Positions 1 through 6,736 of a stretch of 9,410 nt of DNA are shown here, one piece after another (the stretch's first letter is position 1; each line of letters opens with the position of its first letter). Source of the DNA: Deltaproteobacteria bacterium (lineage in GTDB: Bacteria; Desulfobacterota; Desulfarculia; Adiutricales; JAGVGV01); assembly GCA_015233515.1 (NCBI GenBank), contig JADFXS010000077.1, positions 1 through 9,410 of the forward strand, read 5' to 3'. Position numbers and translations under genes: made by a program. The notes below the pieces were generated by a model. The model did not search any database. It was not told the origin of the DNA and saw only the letters and a program-made list of their open reading frames with translations.

Positions 1-1
1 T

Positions 2-1675
2 GAAGATGCCAAAAAAAACGGGGCAGACCTGTTACGGGGTCTGAAGTACGGGCAGGAAGGCTATTTCTGGGCCGATACCACGGAGGGAGTGAACGTGGTA
101 TTGCTCGGCAAACCGGTTGAAGGGAAAAGCCGTATCAACACCAAGGACGCCAAAGGGAAGGAAATCGTCAAGGAATTCATCAAAAACGGGACGCAATCGG
201 GCGGTGGTTTCACTGATTATTATTTTGCCAAAAAAGATGGCAGCGTGGAGATGCCTAAACGGAGCTACACGCTCCTGTTTGCCCCTTTCGGCTGGGTGGT
301 GGGCACCGGTAACTACGTGGACGATCTTGAGGCCTTGGTAAAAAAAGCCGACGATGAAAACCAGGAAAACCTCAAGCAGGAGATTTACTTGATAATCGGA
401 TGCACGCTGGCTTTGGTTATTCTGATCACCATCATTGCCATCCCCTTGACCCGTACTATTACCAAGCCCCTTCGCTTGGGCGTGGAGTTCGCGGCCGCCG
501 TCCAAGCCGGCGATCTCTCGGGGCGGCTGAGAATGGCTTCCGGGGACGAGATCGGAGCCTTGGCCAATGCCATGGATAATATGGCCGATTCGCTGGACGC
601 CAAGGCTAAGCTGGCCGGAGCCATCGCCGATGGCGATCTGACCCGCGAGGTTCATTTAGCTTCAAATAAGGATGTTCTTGGCCAGGCACTGGAAAAAATG
701 GTTTTTAGTTTGAATGACGCTTTAGGCCAGGCCAATGAAGCGGTCGATCAGGCCGTCTCGGGTTCGACTCAAGTTTCCGATGCCTCCCAATCCCTGTCAC
801 AAGGAGCTTCGGAACAGGCCGCCGCCTTGGAACAAATCACCAGCTCCCTGACAGAAATCGCGTCGCAAACCAAGTCCAACGCGGAAAATGCTTCTCAGGC
901 CAATCAGATAGCTTTGTCCGCCAAACAGGCCGCTGAAGGCGGTAACTCACAGATGGCGGAAATGAACGCGGCCATGAAAGCCATAAACGATTCAAGTAAA
1001 GAAATTGCCAAAATTATCAAGGCGATTGACGGTATAGCCTTTCAAACCAACCTGTTGGCCTTAAACGCCGCGGTGGAGGCGGCCAGGGCCGGTAAGCATG
1101 GTAAAGGTTTTGCCGTGGTGGCCCAGGAAGTCCGCAATCTCGCCGGCCGGAGCGCCAAAGCGGCCCAGGAAACGGCCGAATTGATCGAAACTTCGGTGTC
1201 CAAGGTGGAACATGGAGCCGATATTCTCTCCAAAACGGCGGATTCCCTGGTGAACATTGTGACCGAAGCCACCAAGGTGGCTGATTTGGTGGGAGAAATA
1301 TCCGCCGCCTCCAACGAGCAGGCTCAAGGGTTGGCTCAGATTAATCAAGGACTCTCTCAAATAGAACAAGTCACTAATCGCAATACCGCCAACGCCGAAC
1401 AGACCGCCTCGGCCGCCGAGGAATTATCCGGTCAAGCCATGCGTTTGCGAGAAATCTTCTCACAGTTCAAACTCAAAACCCAAGCTTCTTCGACGAGTAC
1501 CGCTTCGCGGGGCTCTCGACATACCGGGCAACCGAAACAACTCGTGGCCACGTCTCGACCCCTTCCGGAAAGAGACGGCCACTCGGATAAACCACAACCG
1601 TTGCGTAAAGGAAAGCAAATCGCCGGACCGGAAGAAATAATTTCCCTGGACGATAAAGACTTCGGAAAGTTTTAA
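2..1675 (+). CDS. Methyl-accepting chemotaxis protein with sCache sensor, C-terminal part (5' end outside window)
   Basis: The reading frame is open from base 2, so the true start lies upstream; the GTG at 89 is internal. Of 557 visible residues, 1 to about 108 are the end of a periplasmic single-Cache sensor (YFWADTTEG near 20, [18 protein letters not shown] near 93). One membrane helix follows at about 129-150 ([20 protein letters not shown]). Then come two consecutive HAMP-like units, one ending in [19 protein letters not shown] and one with [21 protein letters not shown]. The cytoplasmic four-helix signalling domain has the highly conserved hairpin tip ([20 protein letters not shown], near 345-365). 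Family knowledge: such proteins sense a small ligand outside the cell and control the CheA kinase through CheW. The tail after about 490 is polar and low in conservation, and I see no CheR-binding pentapeptide at the end (it ends DDKDFGKF). The ligand cannot be told. The sugar-acid genes downstream hint at a carboxylate but prove nothing. Confidence 0.96.
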   Translation, partial: EDAKKNGADLLRGLKYGQEGYFWADTTEGVNVVLLGKPVEGKSRINTKDAKGKEIVKEFIKNGTQSGGGFTDYYFAKKDGSVEMPKRSYTLLFAPFGWVVGTGNYVDDLEALVKKADDENQENLKQEIYLIIGCTLALVILITIIAIPLTRTITKPLRLGVEFAAAVQAGDLSGRLRMASGDEIGALANAMDNMADSLDAKAKLAGAIADGDLTREVHLASNKDVLGQALEKMVFSLNDALGQANEAVDQAVSGSTQVSDASQSLSQGASEQAAALEQITSSLTEIASQTKSNAENASQANQIALSAKQAAEGGNSQMAEMNAAMKAINDSSKEIAKIIKAIDGIAFQTNLLALNAAVEAARAGKHGKGFAVVAQEVRNLAGRSAKAAQETAELIETSVSKVEHGADILSKTADSLVNIVTEATKVADLVGEISAASNEQAQGLAQINQGLSQIEQVTNRNTANAEQTASAAEELSGQAMRLREIFSQFKLKTQASSTSTASRGSRHTGQPKQLVATSRPLPERDGHSDKPQPLRKGKQIAGPEEIISLDDKDFGKF

Positions 1676-1683
1676 AATTCGAA

Positions 1684-1724
1684 CCAAAAGCGGTGGACTT
1701 TAGAACACGTTGCCACCGCTTTGG
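1684..1724 (+). terminator. Strong stem-loop after the chemoreceptor gene, probable terminator
   Basis: CCAAAAGCGGTGG (1684-1696) pairs with CCACCGCTTTGG (1713-1724): ten perfect base pairs, then one bulged A and two more pairs, with a 16-nt loop. It starts nine bases after the chemoreceptor stop. The T tract is short (TTT on +, TTTT on -), so this is either a weak intrinsic terminator or an mRNA 3'-end stabiliser. The stem is certain from the sequence; the role is inferred from position. Confidence 0.6.
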
Positions 1725-1747
1725 ATAAAGGGGAGACCGAACCGTAC

Positions 1748-1800
1748 GATCCGGTGAGCATCTGATCCTAAATCCGGATTCAATACATCGAAAGATCCGG
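1748..1800 (+). promoter_or_regulatory. Three ATCCGG repeats at exact 23-bp spacing upstream of the reductase gene
   Basis: GATCCGG at 1748, AATCCGG at 1771 and GATCCGG at 1794 begin exactly 23 bp apart, about two helical turns. The middle copy lies in the palindrome AATCCGGATT. They lie 30-80 bp before the start of the first metabolic gene, where an operator array would be expected. I see no convincing -35/-10 pair; TTGGAT (1721) with TACGAT (1745) is a weak possibility. The regulator is unknown. Confidence 0.35.
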
Positions 1801-1820
1801 ACAAACGACAAGTAGAGATG

Positions 1821-1824
1821 GGAG
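1821..1824 (+). promoter_or_regulatory. Shine-Dalgarno that fixes the reductase start at 1830
   Basis: GGAG sits five bases before ATG 1830. The in-frame ATG at 1818 has only weak AGAG upstream and would add MGVT ahead of the conserved dinucleotide-binding strand, which normally begins right after the start Met. The start at 1830 is therefore preferred. Confidence 0.7.
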
Positions 1825-1829
1825 TTACT

Positions 1830-2714
1830 ATGATCAAAAACATCGGGTTCATCGGGTTGGGCATCATGGGGTTGCCCATGGCTGGTCATCTTCTGAAGGC
1901 CGGGTACCACGTATTTGCATATGATGTCGTCAACGAGTCGATGGACAAGGCTGTGGCTCAAGGCGCCGTGAAAGTGTCTTCGCCCGGGGAAGCCGCCCGG
2001 TCGTCCGACGTTATCATTACCATGCTTCCGAGCTCAGCCGTTGTCGAAAAAGTTCTTCTTGGCGAGAACGGCGTACTGGAATCCATGAAAAAAGACGCCG
2101 TTCAGATCGACATGAGCACCACTTCCATTATAACCACGAAAAGAATCGCCGCGGCTTTTGAGAAAGCCGGTGTTTTCATGCTTGATGCACCGGTCAGCGG
2201 GGGCGATGTGGGCGCCATCGAAGCGACGTTGTCCATTATGGTCGGCGGTCCGGAAGAGGCTTTCCAAAAAGTTCTGCCGGTCTTGCAAAAAATGGGACGT
2301 AACATCACTCACATCGGCGGCGCGGGGACGGGACAGATCGCCAAGGCCTGCAACCAGGTGGTGGTGGCCATCACTATCGAAGCTGTCGGCGAAGCTTTGG
2401 TTTTCGCCAAAAAAAGCGGCGCCGACCCGGCCAAGATCAGAAGCGCCATGCTGGGTGGATTCGCCCAAAGCCGCATTCTGGAATTACATGGCCAACGCAT
2501 GATCGATCGTAATTTCGTTCCCGGCGGTAAAGTGGGCCTGCATAAAAAAGATATCGATATCGTACTGGAAGTGGCCAAGGAAGTGGGCGTGTACATGCCC
2601 GGGGCGGCGATGGTCGGTCAGATGTGGAATTCTCTGGCAGCCATGGGGGGGCTGGACTGGGATCATGCTTCCTTGGTTCGAATCATCGAAATTCTTTCTC
2701 AGACCGAGATATAA
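1830..2714 (+). CDS. NAD(P)-dependent beta-hydroxyacid dehydrogenase, tartronate-semialdehyde reductase type (GarR/GlxR/3-hydroxyisobutyrate dehydrogenase family)
   Basis: The protein has 294 residues, the usual family length. The N-terminal Rossmann domain has GFIGLGIMGLPMAGHLLKAG (residues 6-25; GxGxxG fingerprint at 9-14). The substrate signature DAPVSGG lies at 119-125, followed by GTLSVMVGG-like TLSIMVGG. The catalytic lysine is Lys172 in GQIAKACNQ, with Asn175, and the C-terminal helical domain has DRNFVPG and LHKKDIDIV (Lys239/240). IITMLP, DMS and DRNF..PG resemble E. coli GarR as I recall it, so 2-hydroxy-3-oxopropionate (tartronate semialdehyde) reduction to glycerate is the favoured reaction. 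3-Hydroxyisobutyrate or another beta-hydroxyacid remains possible, since family members are hard to separate by eye. It is cytoplasmic. It is followed on the same strand by a sugar-acid dehydratase and a lactonase-like gene, which fits reduction of an aldehyde released by aldol cleavage of a sugar acid. Confidence 0.9.
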   Translation: MIKNIGFIGLGIMGLPMAGHLLKAGYHVFAYDVVNESMDKAVAQGAVKVSSPGEAARSSDVIITMLPSSAVVEKVLLGENGVLESMKKDAVQIDMSTTSIITTKRIAAAFEKAGVFMLDAPVSGGDVGAIEATLSIMVGGPEEAFQKVLPVLQKMGRNITHIGGAGTGQIAKACNQVVVAITIEAVGEALVFAKKSGADPAKIRSAMLGGFAQSRILELHGQRMIDRNFVPGGKVGLHKKDIDIVLEVAKEVGVYMPGAAMVGQMWNSLAAMGGLDWDHASLVRIIEILSQTEI

Positions 2715-2837
2715 TCTTACGGCGAGCGTGGGAATTTTCCGTCGGCGTACCGGCCGGCTCGAAGCGATATGCGATCGAACCGTTAAGCGCTGTTTTACAG
2801 GTCGTGCGGAAACGAAACCACTTGAAAGAGGTATGTC

Positions 2838-4565
2838 ATGGAATTTTCACAAAAAAGCAAGAAAATCCGCGAGGATTGGATTCAGATTGACGCGCTTTGG
2901 TGTGGCACGGGCTGGGATGAACGTGATTTGTCCGCGCCGCAGATACTGATCGAGGATGCTTTCGGCGACAGCCATCCGGGCAGCGTGCATTTAGATGAAC
3001 TGAGTGAGGAAGTGAAGATCGGCGTGTACCAGGAGGGCGGTCGGCCGGCGAACTTCCACGGCACGGATATTTGTGACGGCTGGGCCATGCTGTTCGAAGG
3101 TATGAACTACATATTGCCGGCCAGGGAAGTTTATTGCGACCTGTTCGAAGCCCACGGCCGAGTGATTCCCTGGGATGGCGTGGTGGCTGTTTCCAGTTGC
3201 GATAAGGTCATTCCGGCTCACCTCATGGCCTTGTTGAGATTGAATATTCCCGGATTGCACATCCCCGGCGGCAGCAACCGTATTGCTCCTCGGATGAGCC
3301 ACAGCGTCTTTTCCGGCCCGGACGCCGAAAAAATGCGCAAGGGGGAAGATGTCTCAAAATCCATGCGGAATTTCCGGCTGAGCGGGTGTCCCGGCACCGG
3401 CGGCGCCTGTCAATTCATGGGAACCGCCAGCACCATGCAGTGTATGTCCGAAGCCCTGGGTATGACCTTGCCGGGTGCGGCCCTGGCTCCGGTCAGCATG
3501 CAGGATATCCGGCGAAAAGCCCGGTTGGCCGGACGACAAGTCCTGGCCCTGGTGAAGGCGGGAATAAAGCCTTCGGATATCCTGACCATGGCGGCCTTTG
3601 AAAACGCCATAAAAGTTCATGCGGCGATTTCCGGATCCACCAACGCTCTGATCCATCTACCGGCGATTGCCAATGAAGGCGGGATGGTTGTGGACGCGGA
3701 AATGTTTGATGCGGCCAACAGCCGTATTCCACTCCTAATGGATATCAAGCCTTCCGGCAAGTACTTGAGCGAACTGGTCTGGTATGCCGGCGGTATCCCC
3801 CGGGTCCAGTGGGAATTACGGGACGTGCTGGATCTGAATGTGATGACGGCAACGGGCAAATCTCTCGGTCAGAACCTGGAAGACCTGTGGAAAGACGGCT
3901 TTTTCGAGCGGGGCGCGGGGTATTTGGCCAATTATCATCTCCAGCCCGAGGACGTCATCCGCCCATTCGGTTCGGCCAAGGGCACTGGTTCCATCGCCGT
4001 CTTGAAAGGTAATTTGGCGCCGGAGGGTTCGGTGGTCAAGTTTTCAGCCGTGCCCAAGGATATGTTGGTCCATGAAGGGCCGGCTCAAGTCTTCAACCGG
4101 GAAGAGGAAGCCCTGGCGGCCTGCCTGAATGGAATAATCAAGCCGGAGAGCGTGGTCGTCATCCGCTATGAGGGACCACGGGGGAGCGGTATGCCGGAAA
4201 TGCTGGCCACTACCGAGACCCTAGTCAGTATCCAGGAATTGAGCCGGGTCGCCTTGGTTACGGACGGTCGATTCAGCGGGGCCACCAGCGGACCATGTAT
4301 CGGTCACGTATCTCCGGAAGCGCGGGCCGGCGGACCGATCGCTTTGGTGGAAAACGATGATCTGATCAGAATCGATATCCCAGCCCGCCGACTGGAAGTA
4401 GTCGGATGCCAAGGAAAACGTTTGCCGAGCGAGGAAGTGGAGCGAATTTTGGCGGAACGACGCGATAATTGGAAACCGCCCGAGCAGAAACATCCCAAGG
4501 GACTGCTGAGGCGCTATTCCCGACATGCCGTTTCCGCCATGAGAGGGGCCTTTTTAGAGGAGTAA
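2838..4565 (+). CDS. IlvD/Edd-family dehydratase, probably a sugar-acid (aldonate) dehydratase with an atypical cysteine set
   Basis: The protein has 575 residues, close to arabinonate/xylonate dehydratases (about 580-590) and shorter than E. coli YjhG. An SD (AGAGG) lies about seven bases before ATG. Family landmarks: EGMNYILPAREV (87-98), SSCDKVIPAHLMAL (119-132), SGCPGTGGACQFMGTASTM (182-200), LPGAALAP (211-218), HAAISGSTNALIHLPA (261-276) and the C-terminal signature VTDGRFSGATSGPCIGHVSPEA (474-495). Family knowledge: these enzymes use an Fe-S cluster as Lewis acid and Mg2+ to convert a sugar acid to its 2-keto-3-deoxy derivative. Cys121 and Cys191 match two classical cluster ligands. Where the first is expected (TPCNxHL) this protein reads HPGSVHL (46-52), but it has Cys79 in TDICDG, as I recall in YjhG-type D-xylonate dehydratase (DPCDG). 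Dihydroxy-acid dehydratase (branched-chain synthesis) is less likely given this and the catabolic neighbours. The substrate is not determined. Confidence 0.88.
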   Translation: MEFSQKSKKIREDWIQIDALWCGTGWDERDLSAPQILIEDAFGDSHPGSVHLDELSEEVKIGVYQEGGRPANFHGTDICDGWAMLFEGMNYILPAREVYCDLFEAHGRVIPWDGVVAVSSCDKVIPAHLMALLRLNIPGLHIPGGSNRIAPRMSHSVFSGPDAEKMRKGEDVSKSMRNFRLSGCPGTGGACQFMGTASTMQCMSEALGMTLPGAALAPVSMQDIRRKARLAGRQVLALVKAGIKPSDILTMAAFENAIKVHAAISGSTNALIHLPAIANEGGMVVDAEMFDAANSRIPLLMDIKPSGKYLSELVWYAGGIPRVQWELRDVLDLNVMTATGKSLGQNLEDLWKDGFFERGAGYLANYHLQPEDVIRPFGSAKGTGSIAVLKGNLAPEGSVVKFSAVPKDMLVHEGPAQVFNREEEALAACLNGIIKPESVVVIRYEGPRGSGMPEMLATTETLVSIQELSRVALVTDGRFSGATSGPCIGHVSPEARAGGPIALVENDDLIRIDIPARRLEVVGCQGKRLPSEEVERILAERRDNWKPPEQKHPKGLLRRYSRHAVSAMRGAFLEE

Positions 4566-4601
4566 ATCAATATTTTTCCTATAGGACGTGCGCGGTTATC
4601 C

Positions 4602-4611
4602 TGACCGGTCA
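4602..4611. promoter_or_regulatory. Perfect 10-bp palindrome in the dehydratase/lactonase gap
   Basis: TGACCGGTCA is perfectly self-complementary and lies in the 123-bp gap, 78 bp before the lactonase-like start. It could be an operator for a separate promoter, but a 10-bp palindrome can arise by chance. GGTCA/TGACC arms also occur in the dyad upstream of the cupin gene (6583-6612). Confidence 0.2.
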
Positions 4612-4688
4612 AGAGGCCGAAAGGCAAGGAACTAAAACCTCGGAAACTGATCGATGATGTTATCAACCACCTAAATAGGAGAAACCAA

Positions 4689-5771
4689 ATGAGTGATCAA
4701 GTCGTTAAGTATGATGAACGTGGAGTGATGGACGGCGGCACCATGGGACTTCCCCGTGAAATGAACCGCGATATCTGGTTACATGAGGTCTTCCCCGAGT
4801 GGGGCACTTTTCTGAACACGGAAATCGACCAATATCAAGTAAAACCGGGAACTGGGGCCTTATGGTACTTCGGCGCCATGTCTTGCTGCATCAAAAGCCA
4901 GGCAGGAGCGGTGTTTCTGATCGACAACTACGCCGGGCCAAGCATTTTTACGGATTATTCTTACTGCGGTGTCTGCCGGACCAGCGGCGCGGATAAACTC
5001 TGGTGGATGCGTATCCATCCCATGATGATCGATCCTTGGAAATTCAAACGGATCGATGCCGTCTGCGTCACCCACCATCATCAGGACCATATGGATTTCT
5101 ACACTATCAGCGCGGCCTTACAGACCACCAACTGTAAATTTATCGCTCCGCCGGAAGCCGCTCGAAGGATGAAGAAAAACATGGGCGTTCCCGATGATCG
5201 GCTTATCATCGCCGAGGTGGGTAAAAGCGTCCAGATCGAAGACATGAAGATAGATTTCGCGCCGAACTATGACATTATCGCCACCAAAACCGGCTTTACC
5301 ACCCCGCCGCCTTTTTCGGAAGTGGCCGTGGCCTACATCTTCAATACCGAAGGCGGCAATATCGCCTTCCTAGGCGATTCTCTTTACGACAACGGCTATA
5401 AAATGGTCGGAGAAAAGTACAAGATCGATGTTGTCTCCATGGCCATGGGTAACAACGCTCCCGGTTACACGGACAAGATGTCTCCCTGGGACCTCTGGCG
5501 GGTGGCCGAAGCCTTGAACGTAAAAGTTATACTACCCATGCACCATGACAACTGGGCTAACTGCTATGAAGACCCGAAGTATTTGGTGGATATCGTGGCC
5601 GCGAAAAACAAGGAGTCTCGTCACCCGAAGATGAAGGTGGTCAGCCTCCTGCCCGGGGCCCGGTACATACATCCCGATGATGAAGATATCGGAGTTTACC
5701 GCTATACCGATAACCGTGAACGCGCAAACTGGTGCAACAGTCTGGAATATGGGCCGAGCGTCAAAAGATGA
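4689..5771 (+). CDS. UlaG-like metal-dependent hydrolase (metallo-beta-lactamase fold; L-ascorbate-6-phosphate lactonase family)
   Basis: The protein has 360 residues, E. coli UlaG about 354. A clear TAGGAG precedes ATG by seven bases. Shared UlaG-type segments: FPEWGTFLNTEIDQYQVKPGT (35-55), RIDAVCVTHHHQDHMD (121-136) with the metal-binding HxHxDH (His129, His131, Asp133, His134), FLGDSLYDN (228-235) with the bridging Asp230, TDKMSPWDLWRVAEALNVKV (261-280) and PMHHDNWAN (283-291). Family knowledge: UlaG opens the lactone ring of L-ascorbate-6-phosphate, and relatives can act on cyclic phosphates. No ascorbate PTS or other ula genes are visible, and the upstream dehydratase and reductase suggest a sugar-lactone substrate instead (inference). 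Odd points: Cys66-Cys67 and a CxxC at 93-96 (SYCGVCR) in the stretch before the metal motif, which I do not recall in UlaG. No signal peptide; cytoplasmic. Confidence 0.85.
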   Translation: MSDQVVKYDERGVMDGGTMGLPREMNRDIWLHEVFPEWGTFLNTEIDQYQVKPGTGALWYFGAMSCCIKSQAGAVFLIDNYAGPSIFTDYSYCGVCRTSGADKLWWMRIHPMMIDPWKFKRIDAVCVTHHHQDHMDFYTISAALQTTNCKFIAPPEAARRMKKNMGVPDDRLIIAEVGKSVQIEDMKIDFAPNYDIIATKTGFTTPPPFSEVAVAYIFNTEGGNIAFLGDSLYDNGYKMVGEKYKIDVVSMAMGNNAPGYTDKMSPWDLWRVAEALNVKVILPMHHDNWANCYEDPKYLVDIVAAKNKESRHPKMKVVSLLPGARYIHPDDEDIGVYRYTDNRERANWCNSLEYGPSVKR

Positions 5772-5807
5772 TTTAAAGCCGGCTCGTTAAATAGCGGGTT
5801 TTAGGTT

Positions 5808-5840
5808 AGGCCGGTGAAGCGCAGTCGCGCCCACCGGCCT
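5808..5840 (+). terminator. GC-rich hairpin after the lactonase-like gene, possible terminator
   Basis: AGGCCGGTG (5808-5816) pairs perfectly with CACCGGCCT (5832-5840), and an inner GCGC/GCGC pair encloses an AGTC loop. It starts 36 bases after the stop and is followed by GTTCATTTG, a poor U tract. It probably ends the three-gene transcript, with or without Rho. It could instead belong to the repeat cluster that starts at its edge. Confidence 0.45.
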
Positions 5841-5842
5841 GT

Positions 5843-5983
5843 TCATTTGAAGTGCCCTACCCTGCGCGTCCTGGCTGGTTATGGCGCCAAGAAACCACCG
5901 CATACTGTCATTTGAAGTGCCAGACCCGCCGTGCCTTGGCTGGTTATGGCCCCAAGAAACCACCGCATACTGTCATTTCGAAG
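5843..5983. repeat. 65-bp tandem repeat, about 2.2 units
   Basis: TCATTT(C)GAAG recurs at 5843, 5908 and 5973, exactly 65 bp apart. Between them the units match closely: TGGCTGGTTATGGC at 5872 and 5937, then CCAAGAAACCACCGCATACT in both. Differences cluster just after the conserved start, with CTACCCTGCGCGTCC in one unit and a diverged counterpart in the other. The third, partial unit is the left end of the inverted-repeat element at 5971. A short open frame across it is not a convincing gene: the repeat explains it and it has no ribosome site. Confidence 0.8.
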
Positions 5984-6071
5984 CGAAGCGGGAAATCTCC
6001 GTTGTTTTCAAGGAAAGCCTTTTGGAATTAGAGATTTCTCTTCGCGGCTTGCGCCGCTCATCGAAATGACA
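5971..6071. repeat. Miniature inverted-repeat (hairpin) element with perfect 11-bp ends
   Basis: TGTCATTTCGA (5971-5981) is the exact reverse complement of TCGAAATGACA (6061-6071). Inside, GAAATCTC (5992-5999) pairs with GAGATTTC (6031-6038), and AAGCGAAGCG faces CTTCGCGGCTTGCGCCGCT imperfectly. The whole 101 bp can fold as one imperfect hairpin. It encodes nothing. It resembles the dispersed TGTCATTTCGAGCGAAGCG-type palindromes common in many bacterial genomes (recalled, not searched), so it is probably a non-autonomous MITE/REP-like repeat. Confidence 0.7.
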
Positions 6072-6194
6072 CCTTACGCTCCATCCGGGGGGCAAGTTAC
6101 AATAATCTGAAACGGCCTTGAGGTGTTTTTAGGAGATGCAGGCTCGCTAACCTCGCGGCTCGCTCCGGAAATCTTCAATGGCGTCAGATATTCT
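6072..6194. other. Non-coding spacer downstream of the cupin gene
   Basis: No gene is supported. The only structure I see is a short direct repeat, GGCTCGCT, at 6140 and 6157. No hairpin with a T run follows the cupin stop on the minus strand, so its terminator is not identified. Confidence 0.4.
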
Positions 6195-6557
6195 TCACTC
6201 GCTGCGGGCTTCCCGATGAGCGGATGAGAAAGCGATAAACATCACCGCGTCCCGGTCGCCGATATTGGTGGCGTAATGAAAGAAATCCGGTTCCACGGTC
6301 ATGGTGTCGCCCGGATACATTTTCACCGGCTCTCCGCCTTCCATGACATGCTCGACCAGCCCTTCCACCACCACCAGAATTTCCGAGCAGTTGGGGTGCA
6401 TGTGTCTTGGGTTCTGACGGCCAGGCTTGATTACGCATTTCCCGATCGTCATATCCTTGGAATTTTTCAAGGCGGCGCTGGCGAACCAGGTGAGTTCCCC
6501 CCAGTCCGCCTTGACAACTTCGTTCTCGGCCACGGGATGATAAATGGTCTTGGGCAT
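6195..6557 (-). CDS. Small single-domain cupin protein
   Basis: The protein has 120 residues. The start at 6557 (MPKTIYHPV) is chosen over an in-frame ATG at 6578 because GGGAG sits six bases before it. Cupin motif 1 is GRQNPRHMHPNCSEILVVVEG (46-66), with metal ligands His52, His54 and Glu59. Motif 2 is PGDTMTVEPDFFHYATNIG (82-100), with His94 as the fourth ligand. The domain fills the protein: no DNA-binding or membrane segment. Family knowledge: such cupins bind Fe, Mn, Zn or Ni and are isomerases, dioxygenases, epimerases or small-ligand binders. The gene is transcribed alone toward the sugar-acid cluster. A role in sugar or carboxylate metabolism is plausible, but the sequence does not give a substrate. 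Confidence 0.88.
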   Translation of the reverse strand: MPKTIYHPVAENEVVKADWGELTWFASAALKNSKDMTIGKCVIKPGRQNPRHMHPNCSEILVVVEGLVEHVMEGGEPVKMYPGDTMTVEPDFFHYATNIGDRDAVMFIAFSSAHREARSE

Positions 6558-6563
6558 GTTATT

Positions 6564-6568
6564 CTCCC
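6564..6568 (-). promoter_or_regulatory. Shine-Dalgarno of the cupin gene
   Basis: GGGAG on the minus strand, six bases before the ATG at 6557. The alternative upstream ATG at 6578 has no comparable site, so this decides the start. Confidence 0.7.
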
Positions 6569-6582
6569 TGTGATTCATTTTC

Positions 6583-6640
6583 GGGTCAGTGGTTCAATGT
6601 CCGTCCTGACCCATAGTATTATAAGATCAGAGGTATAATA
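6583..6640 (-). promoter_or_regulatory. Cupin promoter region with two nested dyads
   Basis: A perfect TATAAT on the minus strand (6623 to 6618) would start transcription near 6611. It is part of a dyad, TATTATA (6617-6623) and TATAATA (6634-6640), 10 bp apart. A second dyad, GGGTCAG (6583-6589) and CTGACCC (6606-6612), 16 bp apart, lies right at the predicted start site. It could be an operator or a hairpin at the very 5' end of the mRNA. No good -35 box is seen, which fits activator control, but this is weak evidence. Confidence 0.4.
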
Positions 6641-6736
6641 TCATAGCCGAAGCCGGCCGAGGCAAGGTCTTCGAGTCATTTTATTAATATTTACCTCAAA
6701 GCTGCCGCGAGGCGATAAGGGCTTGCCTTGTCGATC

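Noticed and set aside
32..655. 207-residue minus-strand frame opposite the chemoreceptor
   Set aside because: The plus strand encodes a clear Cache/HAMP protein there; the antisense product has no recognisable domain.
1473..1961. Minus-strand frame of 162 residues across the chemoreceptor end and reductase start
   Set aside because: It crosses two real genes, the terminator stem and the repeat sites; no supporting signal.
5881..6069. 62-residue open frame in the repeat region
   Set aside because: It lies within the tandem repeat and the hairpin element and lacks a ribosome site.
6276..6638. Plus-strand frame of 120 residues
   Set aside because: It is the antisense of the cupin gene, whose metal-binding motifs are unmistakable on the minus strand.
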